Translations under genes and position numbers: made by a program
The notes under the pieces: generated by a model
Told to the model about the DNA's origin: nothing
What the model saw: the letters and a program-made list of their open reading frames with translations, nothing else
Database searches by the model: none
Shown here: positions 55,946-64,000 of the stretch, piece by piece
Layout of the letters: each line of letters begins with the position of its first letter
Numbering within the stretch: position 1 is the stretch's first letter
NCBI GenBank assembly: GCA_050031985.1
Contig: JBNAIG010000030.1
Span: forward strand, 1 to 64,000
Direction of reading: 5' to 3'
Length of the DNA stretch: 64,000 nucleotides
From: SZUA-368 sp028533045
Lineage (GTDB): Bacteria; Spirochaetota; Spirochaetia; DSM-2461

Positions 55946-56528
55946 ATCGGTTCGCCCCGTATTCAGCAAATTTCGTAGAAAGCTCTATGCGGGTGTGGCA
56001 GCCGGTTTTCTTGTAAATTTTCAGTACATGATTTTTGACAGTTCCGGCGGAAATAAAAAGAGATTCTCCAATCTGTTTCAAACTGTGTCCTTTGATAAGG
56101 AAAAAAAGTATCTCCTTTTCCCTTTCGGAAAGGCTGAAGGCATCGGCAAAGGAGAGGCGGGTTGCCTCAGAGCTTCTGGCCAGTGTCTGCTCTTCGTATT
56201 TTGTCTGGAAATCTTCCGTTCTTCCCAGGGTGAATTCGCTGTCGCCGATTTTTATAATATCACCCTGTCTGAGGAAGCCTTTCGATTCAATTTTCTTCCC
56301 GTTCAGGAGAACTCCGTTTTTACTCTCAAGGTCTTCTATCTGTAGTTCTCCTCCCTCATTGATGATGCGCGCATGGCGACGGGAGACAGAGTGGGAGGGG
56401 AGAATCAAATCGTTATTATCCTGTCTTCCAATGGAAAAGAGGGGCCTGTCTATGGGAATGATCCAGGGGGAACTGTCCTTTAATTCGCCCCGGAGACACC
56501 ACTCCGTTACATCTGATATTTCGTTCAC
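55944..56528 (-). CDS. FHA-domain LuxR-type transcriptional regulator
   Basis: 194 aa. An N-terminal FHA phosphothreonine-binding domain (about 25-105; SIGRQDNND, SVSRRHARI, SKNGVLLNG) and a C-terminal LuxR/GerE helix-turn-helix (about 130-192; LSEREKEILFFLIKG, AGTVKNHVLKIYKKTG). This pairing suggests control by Ser/Thr phosphorylation instead of a receiver. No kinase gene is next to it. Start is GTG; TATAAA lies 8 bp upstream and no good Shine-Dalgarno is visible. Confidence 0.88.
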   Translation of the reverse strand: MNEISDVTEWCLRGELKDSSPWIIPIDRPLFSIGRQDNNDLILPSHSVSRRHARIINEGGELQIEDLESKNGVLLNGKKIESKGFLRQGDIIKIGDSEFTLGRTEDFQTKYEEQTLARSSEATRLSFADAFSLSEREKEILFFLIKGHSLKQIGESLFISAGTVKNHVLKIYKKTGCHTRIELSTKFAEYGANR

Positions 56529-56616
56529 ACTCTTATTTTATACCAAACGGCACATTAATTCATCCTAAAAAGCGGGTTATCTTTAGAACATAACAATTAC
56601 CATTAGGAGTATAACG

Positions 56617-57150
56617 ATGAGTACATTAACAAGCGTGATTCCCCCTGCCATAGAACGACATCTGGAGGATGTGATCAAGACCTTTGGACTTGATTCGGAT
56701 ATGGATACCATGGCACGGCTCAAATCGGGCTGGCTCGAGAAGGAAGAGGCCTTTAAAGAGCAGATGTTCAATATGGGAATGGAAGAGACCGACCACTTTG
56801 ACAAGGACGATGAGCGGGGTGTACTGGCTCTGACCTATTCGGGCTCACTCATCAGCATCGGCCCTATCACGGAAGGGGACAGAAAGGTTGACTATACCAG
56901 CATTGGTTTCAGACATGATGTTCCCGATTCCCTGACGAAAGAGGGAAGCCTTCTGGCAGAAGACATGTCACTGGAAAGCGGTGTCGTTTTTGACGGCGGT
57001 CCTATTCAGAAAACATCTCCCGTCTATAAGATCGTTGTTTGTCCCGAATCTTTGGAGACCGAAGAGCAGGAAGACCTGATTGATCAGGCTACCACCATGA
57101 TTATTGATACCTTTGCCGGTATCAACAGCGATACAATCGTACTGGAATAA
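56617..57150 (+). CDS. Conserved protein of unknown function
   Basis: 177-aa acidic soluble protein; family not recognised. Starts with helices (IERHLEDVIKTFGLD), has a beta-rich middle with GVLALTYSGSLISIGP, and ends in a long helix (EEQEDLIDQATTMIIDTFAG). TAGGAG precedes the ATG at good spacing, and a strong terminator follows, so it is a real monocistronic gene. Confidence 0.75.
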   Translation: MSTLTSVIPPAIERHLEDVIKTFGLDSDMDTMARLKSGWLEKEEAFKEQMFNMGMEETDHFDKDDERGVLALTYSGSLISIGPITEGDRKVDYTSIGFRHDVPDSLTKEGSLLAEDMSLESGVVFDGGPIQKTSPVYKIVVCPESLETEEQEDLIDQATTMIIDTFAGINSDTIVLE

Positions 57151-57185
57151 TCTCCCCAGGGGGATACAATACACACCGGTCCGGT

Positions 57186-57221
57186 CCACTGTCATCCCCG
57201 ACAGTGGGTCGGGCTTTTTTT
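57186..57221 (+). terminator. Terminator of the unknown gene
   Basis: CCACTGTC (57186-57193) pairs with GACAGTGG (57200-57207); a GC tail is followed by a T-run to 57221. Confidence 0.85.
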
Positions 57222-58326
57222 ATGGTTCCCGGCAAATAATACTGCGGTTTTTTCCTTGTCTTTTGGCTTCGTACAGGCATTTGTCGGCCTTCAGAATTAT
57301 AACATCCCCTTCTATCGTTTGGGAGAAGGATTGGATTTGGCATCCGGCGGAGACGGTTACTTTACCGAGAGGGCTTTGATTGTGGGGGATGTTTAGTTCT
57401 GCCACTTTTTGAATAATGTCTTGCGTTTTTTCAACAGCCTTTTCCGACGTGGTTCCATAGAGGAGCACGGCAAACTCCTCCCCGCCATAACGAAAAATAT
57501 GGTCCGATTCCCGCCTTATAAGCCCTTTAAGCGTTCGGGCAATTTCAATCAGTACATCATCGCCTTTTTGGTGACCGTAGGTGTCGTTATATAGTTTAAA
57601 GTAGTCAATATCCAGCATAATGAAGGCAAGGCACTTGTCATTTTTTCCGGGCTGACGATTTAAAATGGCCCATATCTCATCCATATAACGACGGTTGTAA
57701 AGCCCTGTTAATCCGTCACGTATGGCTTTCTCCCGGAGTTCCTTATTGGTTATTACAAGCTTTCGGGAGGTGAGTTCACGGGAGTATTCGTAGATATACA
57801 TAAGAATTATTAAGAGAAGATGACTGGAGAGAATCCTCATGACAAAACCGTCGGGATAGGTGGTGAAAAAGGGCAGGCGAGCCCGTAGGAGGTAGGTTAA
57901 CAAAGACAGGCTCCAGAGAATTAGTGACATGGCAAGTCCTTTCTTCCGGCCCATAAGAAAATTGAAAACCACAGGGACACTGTAATACCAGAGGAAAGAC
58001 TGATTTCGGGCACTGCCGCTCACATAAAGATAATAGAGGGAAGCGAGATAGAGCCAGCAGCTTATCCCGATGGCCCAGTTAAGGGGGAGAATTCGGTCCA
58101 TAAGAATAAGGATAGATAGCAATAGGGCAATGGCAAAGAAATCGATTAGCCCCAGTATATTCTCTCCTTCAATATAGGCAAAAATACCCAGGCTTCCCAA
58201 AAAGAAGCAAGCACAGTAAATGAGAAGGCGAAACATGAATCTCCTGCGGGAATCGTCATGGGAAAAATCGTACCCTTTTGTGAGGTAGTTAAATATCAAT
58301 CTAAGAGGATTGAGAAAGGAGTTCAT
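57220..58326 (-). CDS. Membrane diguanylate cyclase (GGDEF)
   Basis: 368 aa. Six membrane helices (about 28-190) and a C-terminal GGDEF domain (about 205-365) with active site GGEEF (281-285) and inhibitory RESD (272-275). Should make cyclic di-GMP. No separate sensor domain, so the membrane part probably senses. The ATG follows a promoter whose -10 box lies 6 bp upstream. Confidence 0.92.
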   Translation of the reverse strand: MNSFLNPLRLIFNYLTKGYDFSHDDSRRRFMFRLLIYCACFFLGSLGIFAYIEGENILGLIDFFAIALLLSILILMDRILPLNWAIGISCWLYLASLYYLYVSGSARNQSFLWYYSVPVVFNFLMGRKKGLAMSLILWSLSLLTYLLRARLPFFTTYPDGFVMRILSSHLLLIILMYIYEYSRELTSRKLVITNKELREKAIRDGLTGLYNRRYMDEIWAILNRQPGKNDKCLAFIMLDIDYFKLYNDTYGHQKGDDVLIEIARTLKGLIRRESDHIFRYGGEEFAVLLYGTTSEKAVEKTQDIIQKVAELNIPHNQSPLGKVTVSAGCQIQSFSQTIEGDVIILKADKCLYEAKRQGKNRSIICREP

Positions 58327-58332
58327 GGTTTA

Positions 58333-58361
58333 AGTATGGTTTTTGTCGGGGGAGAAGTCAA
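58333..58361 (-). promoter_or_regulatory. Leaderless promoter of the diguanylate cyclase gene
   Basis: On the minus strand TTGACT (58361-58356), a 17-bp spacer and CATACT (58338-58333), 6 bp before the ATG. No Shine-Dalgarno. The -35 box overlaps the stop of the gene upstream. Confidence 0.5.
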
Positions 58362-58951
58362 TTTTCTCCAGTGTCTTTTTCTAATAAGGCCTTGGTCCCG
58401 AAGGCGGCATAAACGGCAATCATTTTATCTATTAGATTTGTGAGGATACGGGACCAGAAATTGGCTGCAAAAAGAGTTTGTCCCAATTCGGTTAGGGTAC
58501 TGATTATAAAATCCAGAGAAACCTCCGTATTGCCGGAAAAGAGAAGCATTGCGATTAAGGTTCCCAAGATAGAGTTGGCAACAGTTACAAGAAGGATGGT
58601 CATTGTACTATTCCAGCCAAATATAAAGGTTTCTCCCTTGCGGGCCATAATACCGACAATAAGACCTGTGGCGAGATTACAAAAGCCAAAAGGCCAATGT
58701 ATTCCGGGAAATCCCATAATGAACTCATTCTCCACATTGGTTAGCAACCCGGTGATCATTCCCGGTACAGGTCCGTAAAGAGCAGCCACAATAGCCGTAA
58801 AAATAGAATCCATGAAGATGGGTGCGTGTAGTACGCGGTCACTGAAAAACCAGAAAAGCAGGTTTAGGCTGGCACCGCTGAAAATTATGAGAGGAGCGGT
58901 GACAATGTTGAAAGGTGGTTTATGCCATTTTGTACTGATTCCATTTTTCAT
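58358..58951 (-). CDS. ECF-S-like integral membrane protein
   Basis: About 197 aa with five or six hydrophobic helices and an early segment FMDSIFTAIVAALYGPVPGMITGLLTN typical in style of ECF substrate-binding subunits. No ATPase or T component is adjacent, so if it is an S component it would share the module at 19786-22319. It could also be a sensor membrane domain. The start is placed at the ATG ending at 58951 because AAAGGA and the promoter lie just upstream. Confidence 0.65.
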   Translation of the reverse strand: MKNGISTKWHKPPFNIVTAPLIIFSGASLNLLFWFFSDRVLHAPIFMDSIFTAIVAALYGPVPGMITGLLTNVENEFIMGFPGIHWPFGFCNLATGLIVGIMARKGETFIFGWNSTMTILLVTVANSILGTLIAMLLFSGNTEVSLDFIISTLTELGQTLFAANFWSRILTNLIDKMIAVYAAFGTKALLEKDTGEN

Positions 58952-58962
58952 GATTCCTTTAT

Positions 58963-58990
58963 ATAATATTAGCTGTGAGAAGGCAAGCAA
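58963..58990 (-). promoter_or_regulatory. Promoter of the ECF-S-like gene
   Basis: On the minus strand TTGCTT (58990-58985), a 16-bp spacer and TATTAT (58968-58963). Confidence 0.5.
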
Positions 58991-59029
58991 ATTCATTCAT
59001 TGGAAACGGTTCTGCCAGAAGACACCACA

Positions 59030-60352
59030 CTAAAGGTCTGCCTCGTGATTTGTCTCTTCCTTGAGAACCATGTCATAAAGGGTTCGGGAGCGGTTTATCT
59101 GAAATCCAATGATGGCAGCCAAACCGGAGGGCAGACTGTAGTAGAGCCCAAAAAGCTCAACCCCCAATATGGCCGAAGCAATGGGGGTGTTCATGGTACT
59201 GGAAAACATGCCGGCAAAACCTGCTACCAAGAGGGCATAGTACTCGGGAGAACCCCAGGGTATGTGAAAGATCTCTGCAAAAAGAGCACCTAAAAGCAAG
59301 CCGATAAAGACAGCCGGGCCCGCAAAGCCGGCACTCATCCCGGAGCCTACTGTAACTGTATTGGCCAGGGCCTTTACCAAAATTATCAGAACTATGACCA
59401 GAGAGAGGGAGGTCCCGGGAGGTAGAATTCCATAAAGAAATGATTTATCCCCCTCAAAAAGATAGGTGAGAATCTTCGTACTTGTTCCCATGAGGTGGGG
59501 ATTAAAAACATAGACAAGGGAACCGGCAATGGCAGAACCTAAAATCGCTCTTATGGTCACTCCGCACGTGGTCAGTCCCTTTTCCCTATGAAATGCCTTG
59601 GCGACCAGGGCGTAAAGCATGATAAAGGCCCTGCCTGTGATTCCGCTAACAAGGGCTAGAAGCAGAATTATACCCATTATTGAGGGAGCGACGCTTTTGT
59701 GAAGGGTAGACATCACAATCAGCGGTTCAAATCCCAATATTTGGGCGAAAAAAACACTGGCCGTGCTGGCAAGAATGGCAGGAAAGAGGCGGCGATAGCT
59801 CATATCGGATTTCTGAATAATTTCAACGGCAAATACTCCGGCCCCAATGGAACTGTGAAAAAGAGCTCCAAAGACGGCAGCTAACCCGCATATGGGATAG
59901 ATTATCTTATGATCACTATCCATTTTATGAGGATTTTTCTGTTGAATTAAGGACATAACGCCCGCAGAAACTCTGCCCACCGGTCCTAAAAGGCCCCCAT
60001 TACCAAACGTCCCCAGAGTAACTGTGGCTGCGGCAAACTTACATATCGTTTCCCATCCGCTGAGCCTTCCCCCGTGCTTCCGTATGGCGATCAAATAGGA
60101 GGGAATACCTTCTCCCCTTGCCCCGGGCGCAATGGGGTAGATGAAAAAGCCCACCAGAACCGCCCCCACCACGGGCCATAAGAAAAGGGGAACTCTTTCA
60201 AAGGAGAGAAGAAAAGACTGAATGTGCCCTATAATAAAGGAAAAACCATTAATAACTATGGCCCCCATTAGACCTGCCACAATGGCAATAATCATCCATT
60301 GAATAAGATAGTTGTAAGATATTTTGCTTTCAGGGGAAATGAGAGGTTTCAT
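59030..60352 (-). CDS. ClC-family anion channel or transporter
   Basis: 440 aa with the ClC repeat architecture. Selectivity segments are GARGEGIP (GSGIP position, 77-84), GLLGP (GREGP position, 120-124) and GMSAGFAGPAVFIG (GxFxP position). The gating glutamate is replaced by Leu122, so proton exchange is unlikely and a channel-like mode is expected. Starts 12 bp after nadE in the serS-nadE-clc unit, without a Shine-Dalgarno. Confidence 0.88.
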   Translation of the reverse strand: MKPLISPESKISYNYLIQWMIIAIVAGLMGAIVINGFSFIIGHIQSFLLSFERVPLFLWPVVGAVLVGFFIYPIAPGARGEGIPSYLIAIRKHGGRLSGWETICKFAAATVTLGTFGNGGLLGPVGRVSAGVMSLIQQKNPHKMDSDHKIIYPICGLAAVFGALFHSSIGAGVFAVEIIQKSDMSYRRLFPAILASTASVFFAQILGFEPLIVMSTLHKSVAPSIMGIILLLALVSGITGRAFIMLYALVAKAFHREKGLTTCGVTIRAILGSAIAGSLVYVFNPHLMGTSTKILTYLFEGDKSFLYGILPPGTSLSLVIVLIILVKALANTVTVGSGMSAGFAGPAVFIGLLLGALFAEIFHIPWGSPEYYALLVAGFAGMFSSTMNTPIASAILGVELFGLYYSLPSGLAAIIGFQINRSRTLYDMVLKEETNHEADL

Positions 60353-60364
60353 CGGTATATTTTG

Positions 60365-62317
60365 CTAAGGCTCCAACCCATCCAGTTCGGCCAGCCACAG
60401 CTTCACGCTGGCATCGGAGGGCATGCGCCAGTCACCGCGGGGACTCAGGGCGATGGTACCCACCTTGGGCCCGTCAGGCAGGCAGGACCGTTTGAACTGC
60501 TGGGAGAAGAAGCGCCAGTAGAAGGTGCGGAGCCATTTATAAATGATCGCCGCCGGGTACTCTTCTGCAAAGGCCTGGCGGGCGAGAAATAGGACCTTGG
60601 CCGGGGTGGCGCCGCAGCGGACGACTTGATAGAGGAAGAAGTCGTGAAGCTCGTAGGGGCCCACGTGGTCTTCCGTTTTCTGGGCGATATTTCCCTCTTC
60701 GTCGGGGGGAAGCAGCTCCGGGGAGATGGGGGTGTCTATGATATCGTGGAGAACCGGAGCGGCGGCTGCCTCTTCCGGTCGCTGCTCTTCTATGGTGTGG
60801 GCCACGTATTCCACCAGGTATTTTACCAGGGTCTTGGGGACGCCTGAATTGACGGCGTACATGGACATGTGGTCAGCATTGTAGGTACACCATCCCAGGG
60901 CCAGTTCGCTTAAATCTCCCGTTCCGATGACAATACCCTTAAGCTGATTCGACTTGTTCATGAGGTACATGGTGCGCTGACGGGCCTGGACGTTCTCGTA
61001 GGTCACGTCCCGGGCGTCGAGGGAGTGGTTAAGCTGATTTAACTGGAGCTCGCAGATTTCGCGTATATCCACCACTTCGCAGGGTATCTTCATGGCTTCG
61101 CACAAAAGCTCTGCGTTGCCCTTGGTGCGGGAGGTGGTGCCAAAGCCGGGGATGGTGTAGCAGTGGATACCGCTCCGGTCCCAGCCCAGAATACGGTAGG
61201 CTTCCACAATGACCAGAAGGGCCAGGGTGGAGTCGAGCCCGCCGGAGAGGCCCAGCACCACATCTTTACATCCAATGTGTTTTAGACGGGTAACCAGTCC
61301 TTCCGCCTGGATGGAAAAAATTTCCCGGCAGCGTTTTTCCCTCTCCTCCGGACGGGAGGGGACGAAGGGGTGCTTCACCAGAGGGCGAAGCGCTTCATTC
61401 TGATCCCATACGGGGCGGGTTATTTCTATGGTTCGGAACGTTTTTTCCAGGCCCGCCCGAGCTTCCCGGAAGCTGGAGGAGTTGTGCCTTTCATGATTGA
61501 GAAACTCCAGGTCAAAGTCGGCATAAAGAAGATTTTCCTTCCTTGTGAAACGGTCATTTTCGGCCAGGGTAGAGCCGTATTCGCACATGAGACTGTGGCC
61601 GCCAAAGACAGTATCGGTGGTGGATTCTCCCGGGCCGGCCGATGTATAGGCGTAACCGCAAAGTAAACGGGCCGATTGCTGGCGCACCAGCCCACGTCGG
61701 TAATCAGCTTTACCCACCAGTTCGTTACTGGCGGAGGGATTGAGGATTATCTGTGCCCCGGCCAGGGCGGAATAGGTCCCGGGGGGGAGGGGAGACCAGA
61801 GGTCTTCGCAGATCTCCAGGGCGAAGCTAGCGCCTCCGCCGGAAAAGAGCAGGTCATTTCCAAAGGGGACTTCCTGGCCGTCGATTCTTACTGAATCAGC
61901 CGAAAGAGAACGGCCTGAAGAGAACCAGCGGTTTTCATAGTATTCATTGTTATTGGGTATGTGGATTTTGGGAGCGATTCCCAAGAGAGAGCCACCGGAG
62001 AGAACAGCCGCTACATTGTAAAGGCCTCCGCTCGCGGATAAAGGAAGCCCCACAATCACAGTAGAAGCCAAATCAGCAAGAGCTTCCTTAAGGCGAATCA
62101 ACTCCTCAAGGGCTCCCTCAATCAGGGCTGTTTGAAAGAAAAGATCCCCGCAGCTATAGCCGGTGAGGCTCAGCTCGGGGAAAAGTACGATTTGCGCTCC
62201 CTCTTCCGCCGCATTTCGGGCAGCTTCTTCGATAGCCTGCCCGTTGGCGGAGACATCCCCCGGCTTAACCGGAGGAACGGCACAGCAGACCCGGAGGAAA
62301 TCGTACCGCCCGGTCAT
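60365..62317 (-). CDS. nadE: Glutamine-dependent NAD+ synthetase
   Basis: 650 aa. N-terminal nitrilase-type glutaminase (about 1-280; catalytic Glu in LFPELSLTGYS, Lys in APKIHIPN, Cys in EICEDLW) and C-terminal synthetase (about 330-640) with the PP-loop GLSGGLDSTLAL and TGDLSELALGW. Amidates deamido-NAD with ammonia channelled from glutamine. Its ATG shares one base with the serS stop. Confidence 0.95.
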   Translation of the reverse strand: MTGRYDFLRVCCAVPPVKPGDVSANGQAIEEAARNAAEEGAQIVLFPELSLTGYSCGDLFFQTALIEGALEELIRLKEALADLASTVIVGLPLSASGGLYNVAAVLSGGSLLGIAPKIHIPNNNEYYENRWFSSGRSLSADSVRIDGQEVPFGNDLLFSGGGASFALEICEDLWSPLPPGTYSALAGAQIILNPSASNELVGKADYRRGLVRQQSARLLCGYAYTSAGPGESTTDTVFGGHSLMCEYGSTLAENDRFTRKENLLYADFDLEFLNHERHNSSSFREARAGLEKTFRTIEITRPVWDQNEALRPLVKHPFVPSRPEEREKRCREIFSIQAEGLVTRLKHIGCKDVVLGLSGGLDSTLALLVIVEAYRILGWDRSGIHCYTIPGFGTTSRTKGNAELLCEAMKIPCEVVDIREICELQLNQLNHSLDARDVTYENVQARQRTMYLMNKSNQLKGIVIGTGDLSELALGWCTYNADHMSMYAVNSGVPKTLVKYLVEYVAHTIEEQRPEEAAAAPVLHDIIDTPISPELLPPDEEGNIAQKTEDHVGPYELHDFFLYQVVRCGATPAKVLFLARQAFAEEYPAAIIYKWLRTFYWRFFSQQFKRSCLPDGPKVGTIALSPRGDWRMPSDASVKLWLAELDGLEP

Positions 62318-63594
62318 TAACGGGGTCCTATGGTGTCAAAACCGCAGTAGGGAACCAGTTTTGCAGGAATCTTAATAGAGCCGTCTTCCTGCTGACCGTT
62401 TTCGATTACGGAAATCAGTCCCCGAGAGATGGCAATGGCCGTACCGTTGAGGGTATGGGCCATAACGTTCTTGCCTTCGTCGTTTTTGTAGCGGATCCCC
62501 AAACGGCGTGCCTGGAAGTCGGTACAGTTGGAAGTACTGGTGATTTCTCCCCAGCCCCCCTCTTCGCCGCGGCCGGGCATCCACGCTTCCAGGTCGAACT
62601 TACGGTAGGCAGGAGCCCCTAGGTCACCCGTACAGGTGTCTACGACACGGAAGGGGATTTCCAGGCCGTTGAAGATCTCCTCTTCAATTTCCCGGAGTTT
62701 CATATGCATATCGTCGGAGTCGTCCGCCTTGGTAAAGGCAAACATCTCTATTTTGGTAAACTGGTGTACCCGGTAAAGACCCTTGGAGTACTGTCCGGCA
62801 GCTCCCGCTTCTCTTCTAAAACAGTGGGAAACACCGGCCATGAGGATGGGACCCTTGGAAAAGTCCACAATCTGACCGGCATAGTAACCGCCCAGGGGAA
62901 TTTCCGCCGTACCGATGAGACAGGTGCCCGTTCCTTCCAGGGCGTAAATGTTAGACTCGGCGCCACGGGGATTGAATCCGGTTCCTTCGAGAATTTCTTC
63001 CCGGGCGATATCGGGAGTGATGGTGAGGGTAAATCCGTGTTTCTGGAGGACATCCAGGGCATAACGGGTCAGGGCCATTTCCAGAAGAACCGCTTCGTTC
63101 TTCAGGTAGTAGAATTTGGAGCCCGATACGCGGGCGGCCGTTTCAAAGTCCACCAGATCCAAAGCTTCCATAAGCTCCACGTGATCTTTGGGCTTAAAGG
63201 AGAATTCAGTCGGTTTGCCAAATCGGGCTATTTCGGAGTTGTCCTTGTCTTCCTTGCCCACGGGGGCATCGGGATGGGCCATATTGGGGATTTTGGAACC
63301 TTCGATATCCAGTTCCTTGAGGGTCTCTTCCGCTTCCGATTCGAGACGGGCGATCTCCTCTTTTATCTTTTTGCCCTCTTCGATCAATGCCTGTCGGGCA
63401 TCCTGATCCATGGGGCCTTTCATTTTCTTGGCATTTTCGTTGCGGAGACGACGCTGTTCTTCTATTTGTATGATGAACTCGTTCCGCTTGTCGTAAAGGT
63501 CGACTACCTTGTCCGCGTCGGCCTGCATGTAGCGGCTGGCAATATTAGCCTTTACCGCGTCCAGATTTTCTTTAATGAATTTGTAGTCTAACAT
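62317..63594 (-). CDS. serS: Seryl-tRNA synthetase
   Basis: 425-aa class II synthetase. N-terminal coiled coil that binds the long variable arm of tRNA-Ser (about 28-105), motif 2 in CFRREAGAAGQYSKGLYRVHQF (split by conserved Arg and Glu) and motif 3 in NGTAIAISRGLISVIE. First gene of serS-nadE-clc. GAGG precedes the ATG very closely. Confidence 0.96.
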   Translation of the reverse strand: MLDYKFIKENLDAVKANIASRYMQADADKVVDLYDKRNEFIIQIEEQRRLRNENAKKMKGPMDQDARQALIEEGKKIKEEIARLESEAEETLKELDIEGSKIPNMAHPDAPVGKEDKDNSEIARFGKPTEFSFKPKDHVELMEALDLVDFETAARVSGSKFYYLKNEAVLLEMALTRYALDVLQKHGFTLTITPDIAREEILEGTGFNPRGAESNIYALEGTGTCLIGTAEIPLGGYYAGQIVDFSKGPILMAGVSHCFRREAGAAGQYSKGLYRVHQFTKIEMFAFTKADDSDDMHMKLREIEEEIFNGLEIPFRVVDTCTGDLGAPAYRKFDLEAWMPGRGEEGGWGEITSTSNCTDFQARRLGIRYKNDEGKNVMAHTLNGTAIAISRGLISVIENGQQEDGSIKIPAKLVPYCGFDTIGPR

Positions 63595-63603
63595 AACCTC
63601 ACT

Positions 63604-63632
63604 ATCCTAACAGAAGGAAAGGGTTGTGACAA
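63604..63632 (-). promoter_or_regulatory. Promoter of serS
   Basis: On the minus strand TTGTCA (63632-63627), a 17-bp spacer and TAGGAT (63609-63604), 9 bp before the ATG, so the leader would be 2-3 nt. Confidence 0.45.
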
Positions 63633-63656
63633 CAGAAAGGTGTGAGGAAATTCACG

Positions 63657-63684
63657 AAAAAAGGCTGCCCCGGGGACAGCCTTT
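63657..63684 (-). terminator. Terminator of the gene at the right edge
   Basis: AAGGCTG and CAGCCTT arms with a CCCCGGGG core; on the minus strand the stem is followed by TTTTTT. A shorter T-run on the plus strand could make it bidirectional. Confidence 0.8.
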
Positions 63685-63705
63685 TATTACTAGTTAAATT
63701 GTTAA

Positions 63706-64000
63706 CTATTCCATATCGGCCAGAAGCTTGAGCGATTCGATCGCTTCGTCCTTCTGGGCCACTTTAGACTGTTTAACAGCCTTTCTGATGACGTTGTCCC
63801 ACTGCTTTTCGGGCAGCTCTTCGGTCATTTCCATTAAAAGAGTCTCGATTTCGTCGGAACTCTCAATGTTATAAATCTTCTGCGCGTCATAGAAGAAATA
63901 GCCGTGGAGTTCTTTAATAAAGTCTCCTACCGATCTCTCGCCCTTTTCTGTTTTACGGGCCAGTACTTCTTCTTTTTTTCTGGATCTTCTTAATTCTCTT
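63706..64000 (-). CDS. C-terminal part of an unknown helical protein (runs off the window)
   Basis: About 98 codons, open to the right edge; the N-terminus is outside. The visible part starts with a basic stretch (RELRRSRKKEEVLARK) and continues as acidic helices (FIKELHGYFF, ETLLMEMTEELPEKQWDNVI), ending LLADME. No family is recognised. A terminator follows 22 bp past the stop. Confidence 0.7.
   Translation of the reverse strand, partial: RELRRSRKKEEVLARKTEKGERSVGDFIKELHGYFFYDAQKIYNIESSDEIETLLMEMTEELPEKQWDNVIRKAVKQSKVAQKDEAIESLKLLADME

Overview
The window looks like chromosomal DNA of a free-living, fermentative spirochaete (phylum Spirochaetota). This is inferred from gene content, not from a marker gene. 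The pointers are an XPB-type helicase with a paired partner protein, an AroD-AroE fusion, a hexokinase-family glucokinase, a RarA AAA ATPase fused to an extra C-terminal domain, a tRNA without an encoded CCA, and many membrane-bound GGDEF and histidine kinase sensors. Central metabolism looks anaerobic: 2[4Fe-4S] ferredoxin, an NfnAB-type flavin-bifurcating transhydrogenase, an iron-dependent alcohol dehydrogenase, and formate-tetrahydrofolate ligase plus MetF. I saw no rRNA operon, CRISPR array, insertion sequence or prophage. Genes are packed in short operons on both strands, with convergent ends that often overlap by a few bases.

Layout: 57-206 degenerate 21-bp tandem repeats; 324-2837 a 7TM-DISM diguanylate cyclase and a cysteine-peptidase-like protein; 2824-6599 (minus) a secreted VWA protein, a histidine kinase and a PhoB-type regulator, preceded by four phased TTGT boxes; 6740-6868 a possible small RNA; 6972-9852 lytic transglycosylase, thymidylate kinase, aroDE; 9836-13666 (minus) small membrane ORF, XPB partner, XPB helicase, tRNA-Leu(CAA); 13742-18457 YD-repeat protein, fhs, GGDEF-EAL protein; 18417-22319 (minus) ECF transporter plus type III pantothenate kinase; 22515-24394 (minus) asd and a lipoprotein; 24507-27490 PHP phosphoesterase and hybrid kinase; 27487-30530 (minus) ferredoxin, EpmA, EF-P and a two-domain methyltransferase; 30711-36008 metF, a lipoprotein, and an MCE lipid transport operon (MlaE, MlaF, MlaD, TPR lipoprotein); 36005-45126 a kinase, DUF445 protein, rlmH, hexokinase, regulator/hybrid kinase pair and RNB exonuclease; 45123-49376 (minus) aminotransferase with TrmB regulator, RarA fusion and cupin; 49624-55912 polar amino acid ABC transporter, alcohol dehydrogenase and nfnAB; 55944-63594 FHA-LuxR regulator, unknown protein, diguanylate cyclase, ECF-S-like protein, ClC channel, nadE, serS; a partial gene runs off the right edge.

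Three themes stand out. First, signalling is dense: three GGDEF proteins (two with intact active and inhibitory sites, one degenerate but with a largely intact EAL domain) and four histidine kinases. Second, several genes carry a sigma70-like promoter whose -10 box sits only 6-9 bp upstream of the start codon, mostly without a Shine-Dalgarno sequence, which predicts leaderless mRNAs. Third, several regulatory sites can be read directly: the phased boxes before the VWA-kinase-regulator operon, a 28-bp palindrome across the start of the TrmB regulator, a repeated 11-mer before the alcohol dehydrogenase, and a structured leader before efp. No complete, clearly new defence or biosynthetic system is visible. 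The best candidates for undescribed biology are the VWA-kinase-regulator operon and the leaderless gene set.
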